Shown piece after piece: positions 8,115 through 16,498 of a stretch of DNA of 34,742 bases (position 1 is its first letter; the number at the start of each line of letters is the position of its first letter). Under the pieces are notes generated by a model, which ran no database searches, was not told the origin of the DNA, and saw only the letters and a program-made list of their open reading frames with translations. A program made the translations under genes and the position numbers. This DNA is from an uncultured Bacilli bacterium (GTDB lineage: Bacteria; Bacillota_I; Bacilli_A; RF39; UBA660). Location of the stretch: contig CANRLB010000001.1 in the NCBI GenBank assembly GCA_947631365.1, forward strand, positions 1-34,742, given 5' to 3'.

Positions 8115-9240
8115 AAACACCATCCTTAACTACTTCTTTTAATTTTAAATTAGCAGGACATATATAACTACATAAACCACAACCTAAACATTTTTTACTT
8201 ATTCTTTTTTCAAAATAACATTTTTTAACATTAATATTAACGGGGCAAACTTTATAACACGCTCCACAATTAATACAATCACTTACTTCTTTTTTTACTG
8301 GTTTATTTATTATTATTGTATGAATTAAAGGAGAAATAATGACATCATCTATCTTATTTATTTGATAACCCATATAAAGACCATTTATATATATGTTATA
8401 ATTATTATCTTTAATTTCAATAAATTTATCAATTATTTCTTTTAATGGAGTGCCAATTCTTGTTTTAATAATTAAAGATTTGACAATGTTATTGCCACTT
8501 ATTGTGATTAGCTTATCGTTTAAAACTTTATTTTTAAATAAAGCATTATATAAAATTAAAATTTCATATGTATTAAAAATAAGTGTTTCATCTTTATTTA
8601 TATTTAAATAATCACATAGATAATTTGGATAGCTAATTAAATATTGATCAGGTAAAAGTTTCATTTTTATCTTAGGGTAAGTTCCTAAAATTGATTTTAC
8701 TTTTTTGATGCTTTCGCTATCAGTATTTTTAGTAACTATATAACCATTTTTAATAGTAAATAACTCGAGTAAATAATTAGTTGTAGTAATAATTTCAGTA
8801 TAATAATTAGATAAATACATATATTCATTAAATGAGTAGCATTCCTCATCTATCGCACAAATCACTATGTTTTTTAAATTAGTTATTTTCTTTATTTTAT
8901 CAATGATTACATTTAGATGAAATAAATCTAAATAATTTATTAAATCTTCTTTATTTTGAATAATTTTTTTTCTAATTTTATTTTTATAGTTTTCTTTAAA
9001 ATCATTAATTATTTGATAACAAAGAACATCTTCATTATTATATTTTTTTGTTTCTTCTTTAACTATTTGACCAGATATAGATGAAGCAACATTTGATATA
9101 TATGTATTTTTATAAATAAAATCGTTAATTTGATAATTATTATCTTTTGGTACATATATGCAAGTTGGATCAATAAAATCATTTATTTGATTTAAATAAT
9201 TTAATTCTTTATCTTTTAGTAATTTAATTAATTTTTTCAT
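8095..9240 (-). CDS. RnfC-like iron-sulfur protein, reduced
   Basis: A 381-residue protein ending in two [4Fe-4S] ferredoxin motifs: Cys322/325/328/332 and Cys351/354/357/361. Upstream, segments such as ISGNNIVKSLIIKTRIGTPL and the N-terminal ISNVASSISGQIVK resemble the soluble-ligand-binding and barrel-sandwich parts of RnfC, in the expected order. The glycine-rich GxGGxxFP loop that binds FMN/NADH in RnfC/Nqo1 proteins and the GGEKQL motif are not found. Electron transfer through the clusters is therefore plausible, but NADH oxidation is not supported. It is translationally overlapped with an rnfD-like gene. An extended -10 (TGTTAAAAT on the minus strand) lies about 25 bases before the ATG. 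About 60 residues shorter than a typical RnfC. Confidence 0.7.
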   Translation of the reverse strand: MKKLIKLLKDKELNYLNQINDFIDPTCIYVPKDNNYQINDFIYKNTYISNVASSISGQIVKEETKKYNNEDVLCYQIINDFKENYKNKIRKKIIQNKEDLINYLDLFHLNVIIDKIKKITNLKNIVICAIDEECYSFNEYMYLSNYYTEIITTTNYLLELFTIKNGYIVTKNTDSESIKKVKSILGTYPKIKMKLLPDQYLISYPNYLCDYLNINKDETLIFNTYEILILYNALFKNKVLNDKLITISGNNIVKSLIIKTRIGTPLKEIIDKFIEIKDNNYNIYINGLYMGYQINKIDDVIISPLIHTIIINKPVKKEVSDCINCGACYKVCPVNINVKKCYFEKRISKKCLGCGLCSYICPANLKLKEVVKDGVYEEENN

Positions 9241-9294
9241 ACTACATCACTTTTATTTATTTTAACATTAATTAGCTAAATTAAAAAGAAATAA

Positions 9295-10137
9295 TTATAA
9301 TTCTTTTTGAATCTTTATTATTTCTTCTTCACTTAATTTGGTAACTTTAGCTATTGTTTCTATAGGAAGTGTTCCTTCTTTTAATAATTCTTTAACTGTA
9401 TTAATTTGAGTTTCTTTTATTCCTGCTTCTTTAGCTAACTCTTTCCCTCTTTTAATAAGCCACTTTTGTTCATCTTCATATGATACTAATCTGGTTATTG
9501 TTCCATCTTCATTTAATTCAAACACTTTATCAATCGTCTCCTTTACTATAACCTCATGACATTTCTCTCTTATTTCCTCTAACTCTTCTTCATTGGCACT
9601 TAAAGTGACAAAATATATCTTTTCTTCATTTCCTTTGATAACTTCATCATACCACTTCTCTTTATACTTAGCAAGATTCACATTGATTATCTTAAAGTCT
9701 TCATAGTATATCTCTTTTTTCGTTTTATTATATAATACTATTTCTTCTTGTTCATAATAACTCTCATCTTCAAAATTTAAATTTATTTGAAGAACTTTCT
9801 TACTTATCTTTCCACCTCGCAGAAATCTTTGTGAAAATGCTGTTGTATAATAAGCTAAGTTTCTTTCTTTTATGGCATCATCAAAGTTTATATTTACTTC
9901 CAGATTTATTAAGCCACTTCTTATAGTATTAGCTAAGATATCTAATACTTGTACTTTTCCCTTAACATTAAAGATGGGTAGTTCACTTACTTCTAATCTT
10001 ACTATTTTTATTTCTTCTTTTAAGATATCTTCTAATAAATTATTTAAAAAACAATAATTATTTTTTTCATCTAAAAGAACTGTTTTAAAAACACGGTCGA
10101 TTTTGAGAGAATAGAATTTTCTTTTTACTTTAGTCAT
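9295..10137 (-). CDS. PD-(D/E)XK nuclease family protein (Rpn/putative transposase type)
   Basis: A 280-residue member of the Rpn/PDDEXK transposase-like family, often scattered in many copies through gut Firmicutes genomes. Recognisable features: the N-terminal KIDRVFKTVL 'D-x-x-F-K' start, the catalytic-core segment VQVLDILANT...GLINLEVN with Asp66 and Glu80-x-Asn82, and the following YYTTAFSQRFLRGGKI. The C-terminal tail (KEGTLPIETIAKVTKLSEEE) looks like the short helical repeat seen at the end of these proteins. Rpn proteins promote RecA-independent recombination in E. coli; some now act in phage defence. The usual third catalytic position (Lys or Gln) is Asn here. The frame is intact, with AAAGGAG before the ATG. 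No terminal inverted repeats or target duplications were found. Confidence 0.85.
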   Translation of the reverse strand: MTKVKRKFYSLKIDRVFKTVLLDEKNNYCFLNNLLEDILKEEIKIVRLEVSELPIFNVKGKVQVLDILANTIRSGLINLEVNINFDDAIKERNLAYYTTAFSQRFLRGGKISKKVLQINLNFEDESYYEQEEIVLYNKTKKEIYYEDFKIINVNLAKYKEKWYDEVIKGNEEKIYFVTLSANEEELEEIREKCHEVIVKETIDKVFELNEDGTITRLVSYEDEQKWLIKRGKELAKEAGIKETQINTVKELLKEGTLPIETIAKVTKLSEEEIIKIQKEL

Positions 10138-10349
10138 TTTTTTCTCCTTTCTAGAAGAGTATCTTTTTCACCCTTCACTATTTATTTACGCTTTTTTTCT
10201 TTAATTTCCTTTTTATTTACTAAAATTTAGCAAAAATTTTTTTAAATAATAATTAAAGGAAAAAAGAAAAGATTCTAGGTAAAGGAATTAAAAGATTAGA
10301 AGACTTGTTTCTTTAAAAGAAAGGCCTAAATATTTTAGATAAATTTATA

Positions 10350-10378
10350 TTGTTTAATCAAATTCTTTATTGTATAAT
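10350..10378 (+). promoter_or_regulatory. Sigma-A promoter of the pseudopilus ATPase gene
   Basis: TTGTTT (10350-10355), 17-base spacer, perfect TATAAT (10373-10378). The start codon is 30 bases downstream, giving a leader of about 23 bases. The 270-base region 10138-10407 otherwise holds only A/T runs and no further gene. Confidence 0.7.
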
Positions 10379-10407
10379 TATGAGTGTAAGGTTGACGGTG
10401 ATACTTA

Positions 10408-11667
10408 GTGTTTAGAGAATTTGATTATGACAATAAACCTATTGTAGATATAGTTAATGAAATGATTATTGATGCCGTTAAGCATGGGGCATCTGATATT
10501 CATTTTGATCCAACTGAAACAGATTTATTAGTAAGAATCAGAATTGATGGTTCTCTTTTAGAATACGCTAAAGTACCTCAAACTGTTAAAAAGAATTTAA
10601 TAACTAGAATAAAAATTATTTCTGGCATGAATATAACGGAAGCAAGACTTCCTCAAGATGGGGCCATTAAAGGTAATTTAGGAGATTTAGATGTTGATTT
10701 AAGAGTTTCTAGTTTACCAATTATTGATGGCGAGAAAATAGTTATTCGTATATTAAACTATAAAATGAGTTTAAATGGTCTTGAAGCTTTAGGATTATCA
10801 AAAAACAATTTAGAAAAGATTCAAAAATTAATAAAAAAACCAAATGGAATTATATTAGTAACGGGAGCAACAGGATCTGGTAAATCAACTACCGTTTACT
10901 CTATGCTCCAAGTTTTAAATACTACTGATAGAAATATTATTACCGTTGAAGATCCAGTTGAAATGAAAATTGCGGGCATTAATCAAGTTCAAGTTATGAG
11001 TGAAATAGGTTTATCTTTTGGTAAAACATTAAGAAGTATATTAAGACAAGATCCTGATATAATTATGATTGGTGAAATTAGAGATGATGAGACAGCGAGA
11101 ATTGCTGTAAGGGCCGCAATAACGGGTCATTTAGTTTTATCAACTATTCATACTAATAATTCTTTAAATACAATTGAACGACTTTTAGATATGGATATAG
11201 AAAGATATTTACTCGGTAGTGCTTTATCCGGAATTATTTCTCAAAGACTTGTTAAAAAACTATGTCCTAAGTGTCGAAGTGGAAGAGCTACGAATATATA
11301 TGAAAAAAATCTCTTCAAAAAAGTTTTAGGATTAGAAGTTAATGAAATTTATACACCTGTTGGTTGTGATGAATGCATAAATGGTTATAAAGGAAGAGTG
11401 GCACTTCATGAAGTATTGGAAATTAATCAAAATATTAAAGATGCTATTGTAAATAATATAAGGAAAGAAGATTTAAGAAGACTTGTTTATGGTACTGATA
11501 CTACTACTCTTTTAAAAGATGGCCTTATTAAAGTAATTGAAGGTAAAACTTCAATGGATGAAATATTAAGAGTTATTGATGTTAATGATGATTTAGGTAA
11601 AGATGATGAAGAATTAAAAAATATGGTAATGGGTAAAACTAATCAAAATAAAATTGAAACATTATAA
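10408..11667 (+). CDS. comGA: Type II secretion/competence pseudopilus ATPase (GspE/PilB/ComGA)
   Basis: Hexameric motor that powers pseudopilus assembly through a GspF-type partner (1710-3176). In 419 residues it holds the N2 domain, Walker A GATGSGKST (153-161), the Asp box ITVEDPVE, Walker B DPDIIMIGEIRD (around 215-226), the His box GHLVLSTIHTN and a zinc-binding tetracysteine (Cys286, 289, 320, 323). That set defines assembly-type ATPases rather than PilT retraction motors. The start is GTG, chosen because GGTGAT, complementary to the 16S end, stands five bases before it. It is monocistronic here: spoIVB converges on it and it has its own promoter and terminator, unlike the first-gene position of comGA in Bacillus. 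Confidence 0.93.
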   Translation: MFREFDYDNKPIVDIVNEMIIDAVKHGASDIHFDPTETDLLVRIRIDGSLLEYAKVPQTVKKNLITRIKIISGMNITEARLPQDGAIKGNLGDLDVDLRVSSLPIIDGEKIVIRILNYKMSLNGLEALGLSKNNLEKIQKLIKKPNGIILVTGATGSGKSTTVYSMLQVLNTTDRNIITVEDPVEMKIAGINQVQVMSEIGLSFGKTLRSILRQDPDIIMIGEIRDDETARIAVRAAITGHLVLSTIHTNNSLNTIERLLDMDIERYLLGSALSGIISQRLVKKLCPKCRSGRATNIYEKNLFKKVLGLEVNEIYTPVGCDECINGYKGRVALHEVLEINQNIKDAIVNNIRKEDLRRLVYGTDTTTLLKDGLIKVIEGKTSMDEILRVIDVNDDLGKDDEELKNMVMGKTNQNKIETL

Positions 11668-11668
11668 A

Positions 11669-11698
11669 GGAGAACTTAATTGTTCTCCATATTTTTTT
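11669..11698 (+). terminator. Terminator of the pseudopilus ATPase gene
   Basis: GGAGAAC (11669-11675), loop TTAATT, GTTCTCC (11682-11688), then ATATTTTTTT. The 7-bp stem begins two bases after the stop. The 3' arm and T run are the last codons of the convergent spoIVB gene. On the minus strand no T run follows, so it is one-directional. Confidence 0.8.
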
Positions 11699-12659
11699 CG
11701 CCTTCTTCTAACATTTTAGTAATAAATAAACCGTAACCAGAGGTTGGATTATCAACAATAACATGAGTAACAACTCCAATAATCTTATTGTTTTGCATTA
11801 TAGGTGAACCGCTCATTCCTTGAATTACTCCTCCTGTTTTTTCAAGTAATTTTTGATCAATTATTTCAAAAGTTATATTTTTTGTATCAGCTTTATTATT
11901 AATTTTAGTAATTTTTATTTTAAATTCTTCTATTTTTTCATTTTCTAAGACCGTATATAAGGAAGCATCACCTAATATAATTTCTTCAGGATTTCCTACC
12001 TCTACTAATTTTAAATTATTTAATCCTTTATCATAAGTTCCAAATATACCATGATTCGTATTTTTATCAATTGAACCATAAACATCACTATAGTAATATT
12101 TAGCATTTTTACTTCCTGCTTCACCTACTTTTGAACGATCAATAGAAATTACTTCATTTCTAAATATTATGCCATCTTTAATTTCCACTAACTTTTTACT
12201 ATTGCTTTCAATTATTTCATGACCCAATGCCCCATAAATATTTGTACCAGGATCAATATAAGTAAGAGTACCAATACCTGTAATACTATCTTTTACATAT
12301 AAACCTGTTTTAAAAACTCCTTCTTCTTCAATTAAAGGAAGTTCTGTCTTATATATTTTATCATTTCTTTTATAAGTTATAGTTACTTCTTTAGCACTAG
12401 TATATTTTTCTATTTCATTAGTTAAATCATTTAATGAATTTACATCGACGTTATTAACTTTGGTTATATAATCCCCTATTTTCAAATTGGGATTTCCTTT
12501 ATTATATTTACCATCTATTTGATAAAAACCTACAACTAATATACCATCACAATCAAGTTCTATTCCTAAAGTATTACCTCCTAAATATATTTCTTTAGAG
12601 TAAGCAAATACTTCTAAAGGCATAAATAGTAAACATATTATTAATAAAAACTTTTTCAT
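11676..12659 (-). CDS. spoIVB: SpoIVB signalling serine peptidase
   Basis: Forespore-secreted protease (family S55) that triggers processing of pro-sigma-K by acting on SpoIVFA. The 327-residue protein has an N-terminal signal/anchor (MKKFLLIICLLFMPLEVFA), a PDZ domain (about 28-105), and the peptidase domain with His147 in GALGHEI and Ser283 in QGMSGSPI. Asp and Tyr of NPTSGYG also match the family. It is shorter than B. subtilis SpoIVB (about 425), mainly before the PDZ domain. In most Bacilli and Clostridia spoIVB precedes spo0A; here it does not. AAGGTGAT precedes the ATG. No clear sigma-G promoter was found. The last codons form the convergent ATPase gene's terminator. Confidence 0.92.
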   Translation of the reverse strand: MKKFLLIICLLFMPLEVFAYSKEIYLGGNTLGIELDCDGILVVGFYQIDGKYNKGNPNLKIGDYITKVNNVDVNSLNDLTNEIEKYTSAKEVTITYKRNDKIYKTELPLIEEEGVFKTGLYVKDSITGIGTLTYIDPGTNIYGALGHEIIESNSKKLVEIKDGIIFRNEVISIDRSKVGEAGSKNAKYYYSDVYGSIDKNTNHGIFGTYDKGLNNLKLVEVGNPEEIILGDASLYTVLENEKIEEFKIKITKINNKADTKNITFEIIDQKLLEKTGGVIQGMSGSPIMQNNKIIGVVTHVIVDNPTSGYGLFITKMLEEGEKNMENN

Positions 12660-12693
12660 AAAATCACCTTACAATTATATTTTGGACTAAATT

Positions 12694-12738
12694 AAAAAAA
12701 TTAAAAAACCAATTAATGGTTAATGCCAATAATTGGTT
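12694..12738 (-). terminator. Terminator of the DUF218 gene
   Basis: Minus strand: AACCAATTA (12730-12738), 14-base loop, TAATTGGTT (12707-12715), then TTTT-AA-TTTTTTT. The 9-bp perfect stem starts within the stop codon of the DUF218 gene (12737-12739). It also insulates the downstream spoIVB from read-through. Confidence 0.75.
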
Positions 12739-13315
12739 AAAATAAATATTTTAAATAGTCTTTAAAACGAGCTAATATTTCTCTTATATCTCTTATAAAT
12801 TGCCCATGATAACGAACGCTTTTGGCAGATACCCCAATGACATCTATATCTTTTATGATTGCTATATATAAGGAACGATACATATGATATTTTTGAGTAA
12901 CGATTATTAAACTTTTATCTTTATAAAGATTAGCATAATTTTCAATACTATTACTCGTATTAAATCCTTTACTATCTTTTAAAATTATTTCACTTGGAAT
13001 ATTATTTTCAAGTAAATAATTAATCATAACTTCTACTTCATTATAGTTTTCATGTTCATCACCACTTACTAAAATATTTTTTATTAAGCCAGCATTATAT
13101 AATTCAATTGCTTTATTAAGTCGATCTTTAAGCATTAAACTAGGTTCATTATTTTTAATACCACAGCCTAAAACCATTGCTATATCATATTTTTTATCTA
13201 TATCTTCAATATTTATTATTTTATCTTTAGTTTTAAAAATAACTATACCATTTATTATAAATGGAATAAGTAATAATATTAAAAAGATAATTATTAAAAT
13301 TTTTATAGTTTTCAT
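12737..13315 (-). CDS. DUF218 (YdcF/SanA/ElyC-like) membrane-anchored protein
   Basis: A 192-residue protein with one N-terminal membrane anchor (about residues 5-27) and an outward DUF218 domain. Conserved family blocks are visible: IAMVLGCGI, the RLNKAIELYNAG segment, ILVSGD, the NEVEVM motif, and GFNTSNSIENYANL. Family members (SanA, ElyC, YdcF) are tied to envelope integrity and lipid-carrier or vancomycin-related phenotypes, but no reaction is firmly known. It is divergent from popT, an envelope lipid-carrier gene, across 66 bases, which fits an envelope role by context only. An extended -10 (TGTTATACT on the minus strand) lies upstream of the start. Confidence 0.85.
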   Translation of the reverse strand: MKTIKILIIIFLILLLIPFIINGIVIFKTKDKIINIEDIDKKYDIAMVLGCGIKNNEPSLMLKDRLNKAIELYNAGLIKNILVSGDEHENYNEVEVMINYLLENNIPSEIILKDSKGFNTSNSIENYANLYKDKSLIIVTQKYHMYRSLYIAIIKDIDVIGVSAKSVRYHGQFIRDIREILARFKDYLKYLF

Positions 13316-13381
13316 ATATAATCACTATTTAAAGTATAACATAACTTACCATTTAATAAATATTATTAAGAGGTTTTTTAA

Positions 13382-14170
13382 ATGATTTTACGTAATTTTT
13401 TATATGGTTTAATTATTGGTATTGGTTTTATTATTCCTGGCGTTTCAGGTGGAGTTTTAGCTACTATTCTAGGAATATATAATGAAATAATCGAAAGATT
13501 ACTTAATTTTAAAAAAGATATAAAAAATAATTTTTTATATATAACTCCTTTATTAATAGGTATATTAATAAGTATCTTTTTATTTAGTAAAATTATTTTA
13601 TATCTTTTAAATAATAAATTATTGTTTATATCATATGTTTTTATTGGTTTAATTTTAGGGTGTATTCCTTATCTAATTAAAGAAATTAAATTAAAAACTA
13701 AAAAAAATATTTCTATAACTTTCTTTTTAATTACTTTTATTTTAGGAATTATTTTATATTTATTTCAAGAAATGAGTAAAGAGATGGTAAGTACTCCCAA
13801 TATTATTAGAATGAGTCTAGCAGGTGTATTTTATGCTTTAGGAAAAATTGTCCCTGGTATAAGCGGGGCATCTTTATTAATGCTTTTAGGGGTTTATAAA
13901 TATTTTCTTAGTATTATTGCTAATCCTTTAAATATTAATTTAAAAATAATTATTATTTTTATTCCTTTTGTAATTACTTTTCTTATCAGTGCTTATTTTA
14001 TTTTAAAAGCTATAGATTATTTACTTAAAAATCATTTTCGTTATACTTATAGTGCCATTATTGGCTTTATTATTTCATCTATCTTATTTATATATCCTCA
14101 TGAAATTAATATACAAAGTATTATTATAGCTATATTAAGTTTTATTATTTCTTATTATTTAAGTAATTAA
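13382..14170 (+). CDS. popT: DUF368 undecaprenyl-phosphate translocase (PopT family)
   Basis: DUF368 proteins were shown to recycle undecaprenyl phosphate (C55-P) across the cytoplasmic membrane for cell wall synthesis. The 262-residue protein has about eight hydrophobic segments. It shows the family's internal inverted repeat: IIPGVSGG at 17-24 and IVPGISGA at 156-163, each followed by a similar helix (VLATILGIYNE and SLLMLLGVYKY). AAGAGGT precedes the ATG. The last four bases overlap the convergent 724-residue repeat-protein gene. Family assignment is strong; C55-P as substrate comes from homologues. Confidence 0.9.
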   Translation: MILRNFLYGLIIGIGFIIPGVSGGVLATILGIYNEIIERLLNFKKDIKNNFLYITPLLIGILISIFLFSKIILYLLNNKLLFISYVFIGLILGCIPYLIKEIKLKTKKNISITFFLITFILGIILYLFQEMSKEMVSTPNIIRMSLAGVFYALGKIVPGISGASLLMLLGVYKYFLSIIANPLNINLKIIIIFIPFVITFLISAYFILKAIDYLLKNHFRYTYSAIIGFIISSILFIYPHEINIQSIIIAILSFIISYYLSN

Positions 14171-16341
14171 CCTAATTTTCTACTTCTAGATATGAAATCT
14201 TTTGGATTAACATCAAAACTTAAAGTATCAGATATTTTACCTATTAAAACACTTGCATCATTAGATGTAGAATTCCTTCGTGGTTGATAATTTCTAAATT
14301 TTATATTTTCTTCAAAAATTGTATAGTATAAAGTATCTAAAATTGATTGATCATTTATATTATTATCACCTATATTTTTAAATGAATAATAAATTATTTT
14401 CTTATGTTCTTTTAATTTTTCTATTATCTCTGCCTCTTCACCTAATTCATTATATTTAATTTTAATTAGTAAATTAATAAGTGGAAAACATAAACCATTA
14501 TTATATAAACTATCATTATGAATTAATATAGATATAAATTTAAGAATATAAATATCATTCTTATCTAATAAGTATTTAGCAGTTTTTAAAGCATCTTCGG
14601 TTGTGGGAAAATTAGTGCAAGCTAAAATAGAATATATCCAAATAGCTATTGGTCTTTTTTCAATTTGAGTTATAAAATCATAAGCTTCATAATTTGTTTT
14701 TTCACTTATATATCTTTTACTTGTTAATAAATTGTATCCTAAATCTAAATTAAAATTACTACCAACCTTTAAAATATAATCTTTTCTTTCTTGGGCTTCT
14801 TTTCTCTCTTCTTTTTTAACATCAAGGATATTTGCAACTAAATATTTAAATTGTTGTTCATCTTCTTTTAATGATGTTACATTATGCATTATTTCATCAA
14901 CATAGCTTTCCTCTAAATTATTTTTACTTATTAAAAGATGAGTTAAAATTTCAAAATCAGGAGTAGTTTGTAATTTTTTAATATATTTTATGGCATTACC
15001 GGTTTTAACAACCGTAAGACAATTTAGAATATTCTCCATACATTCGATTAATTGATGATTAGTTTCTTCACTTATAATTTTAATTGCTTCAAGACAAGTA
15101 CCATGATCAACAATTTGATTTAACACTAAATATGAATTTAATATTCTTCCAATGGCTAGAGCCCCAGCAAAAGTTTTAGCGTTGCTAGCAATTATGGCTC
15201 CTTCTTTAGCAAGTCCCAATTTATCTAAAGTTTCATTCGTTAAAATTTCTTCAACAATACCTCTTCTATCTAAAAATTGAAGTTCATTAAATAATTTTGC
15301 ATATTCTAAAGATTTACCCTCACTTAATAAATATGGATTAGTAAGTATTTTATAAATATGCCCTTGAGCATAGCCTTTATAAGTAGCGCTTTCATCTAAA
15401 GGATGACTTATAATTAATCTTGCTCCCTCCATAGCAATATTTTTATCAATCAAATCTTTATTTATTAAAGCAAATGAAGCATTAGAACAGGCCTCTTTAT
15501 TCGTAGCTTCATCAAGCAATTTAGCCCCTTCTATTGCAATACCCGCATTTATAGCATTTTCATTATTTAATACCCTTATTTTAGCCATGCCAATATCATC
15601 TGATGCAGATTTTAAAATTAGTTTTGCTCCTTCTAAAGCAATACCCGCTAAAACAGCATTAGGTTTACCATTTAAAGGATCACAGTAAAATAATTGACTT
15701 GCTTCATTGGCCCTAATTTCATTATTAGCTTTTAGTATTATTTTTGCAGCGTTTAAAGCAATTTCAGCTTTGATTGCATATTCGCTTGTTAAAACAGAAT
15801 ACGCTCCCGAAACAGCATTACGATTTTTAGTATTAATTAATAGTTTAGCCCCTTCAAGTGCGATTCCGGCTTTAGCGGCTTCTTCACATTTTAAGACCTT
15901 AACTGGTTCACAAAGATCATATCTATTTAAATTAGGGACACTTAATAAAAGTTCAAGGGCATCTTTTACTAATCCATATTTTACTAATACATCGTCCTTA
16001 TTTATAAATTTCACCTTTGGTATGGCATTTTTTACATCACTACTATCTGGTCCATCATAAAATTTATAAAAAATATCATCAACAATGTCTTCAGCAAGTA
16101 TATTATCATGGTATTTTAGAAAAATATCTAAAATATTTTTAAGTTCATTTATACTAAATATATCCTCATTATAAAGGTGAAAAATAACTAGCGTTAAACT
16201 ATAATGCCAAAATCCATCCTTAATGCGAGAAACTCTAGTTAAAAATTCTTCATCTAAAGATAATACAACATCATAATGCCAATTACATTCTTTAATATTT
16301 TCTAACTTATTAAGTAAATTTATTAAATCTTTTTTCTCCAT
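14167..16341 (-). CDS. Large protein with about seven 34-residue helical repeats, unknown function
   Basis: I do not recognise this 724-residue protein. Residues about 155-395 hold a tandem repeat of 34-41 residues with the core A-x-x-G-I-A-x-E-G-A-K-L-I: cores near 158, 193, 232, 267, 301, 343 and 377, the last two more divergent. Each core is followed by a second amphipathic stretch and a short turn, the layout of a two-helix solenoid. The N-terminal 150 residues (WHYDVVLSLDEEFL; GFWHYSLTLVIFHLYNED) and the C-terminal 330 are mostly helical and not repetitive. No signal peptide or membrane span is evident, so it is probably cytoplasmic. AAGGAG precedes the ATG and a sigma-A promoter is close. 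It resembles leucine-rich-variant/HEAT-type scaffolds only in general shape. Confidence 0.85.
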   Translation of the reverse strand: MEKKDLINLLNKLENIKECNWHYDVVLSLDEEFLTRVSRIKDGFWHYSLTLVIFHLYNEDIFSINELKNILDIFLKYHDNILAEDIVDDIFYKFYDGPDSSDVKNAIPKVKFINKDDVLVKYGLVKDALELLLSVPNLNRYDLCEPVKVLKCEEAAKAGIALEGAKLLINTKNRNAVSGAYSVLTSEYAIKAEIALNAAKIILKANNEIRANEASQLFYCDPLNGKPNAVLAGIALEGAKLILKSASDDIGMAKIRVLNNENAINAGIAIEGAKLLDEATNKEACSNASFALINKDLIDKNIAMEGARLIISHPLDESATYKGYAQGHIYKILTNPYLLSEGKSLEYAKLFNELQFLDRRGIVEEILTNETLDKLGLAKEGAIIASNAKTFAGALAIGRILNSYLVLNQIVDHGTCLEAIKIISEETNHQLIECMENILNCLTVVKTGNAIKYIKKLQTTPDFEILTHLLISKNNLEESYVDEIMHNVTSLKEDEQQFKYLVANILDVKKEERKEAQERKDYILKVGSNFNLDLGYNLLTSKRYISEKTNYEAYDFITQIEKRPIAIWIYSILACTNFPTTEDALKTAKYLLDKNDIYILKFISILIHNDSLYNNGLCFPLINLLIKIKYNELGEEAEIIEKLKEHKKIIYYSFKNIGDNNINDQSILDTLYYTIFEENIKFRNYQPRRNSTSNDASVLIGKISDTLSFDVNPKDFISRSRKLG

Positions 16342-16365
16342 TACATACTCCTTAATTAATTATTT

Positions 16366-16393
16366 ATTATAAGCATATTAAATTTCTTGTAAA
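16366..16393 (-). promoter_or_regulatory. Sigma-A promoter of the 724-residue repeat protein gene
   Basis: Minus strand TTTACA (16388-16393), 16-base spacer, TATAAT (16366-16371). The start codon is about 25 bases downstream. Confidence 0.65.
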
Positions 16394-16475
16394 TAGCTTT
16401 ATTTAAAACTATTTGATAGTAATTTTTTTATCTTATGATTATATTTTTTCAAAAACTTTTGATATATTTTTACAC

Positions 16476-16498
16476 AAAAAACAAGAATTAACTTGTTT
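16476..16498 (-). terminator. Terminator after the first coiled-coil paralogue
   Basis: Minus strand: AAACAAG (16492-16498), loop TTAATT, CTTGTTT (16479-16485), then TTTG. The stem begins in the stop codon of the gene ending at 16497. Confidence 0.6.

Noticed and set aside
9241..10407. The Rpn-type gene as part of an intact insertion sequence
   Set aside because: No terminal inverted repeats or flanking direct repeats were found. Members of this family are usually stand-alone genes.
15400..15900. DNA repeats resembling a CRISPR-like array
   Set aside because: The near-repeats (about 25 bases every 100 or so) are codons for the GIALEGAKL protein repeat; they are imperfect, in frame and without spacer structure.
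15707..16060. Plus-strand open frame within the 724-residue repeat gene
   Set aside because: It is the antisense of the Ala-rich repeats; open only because the repeats lack certain codons.
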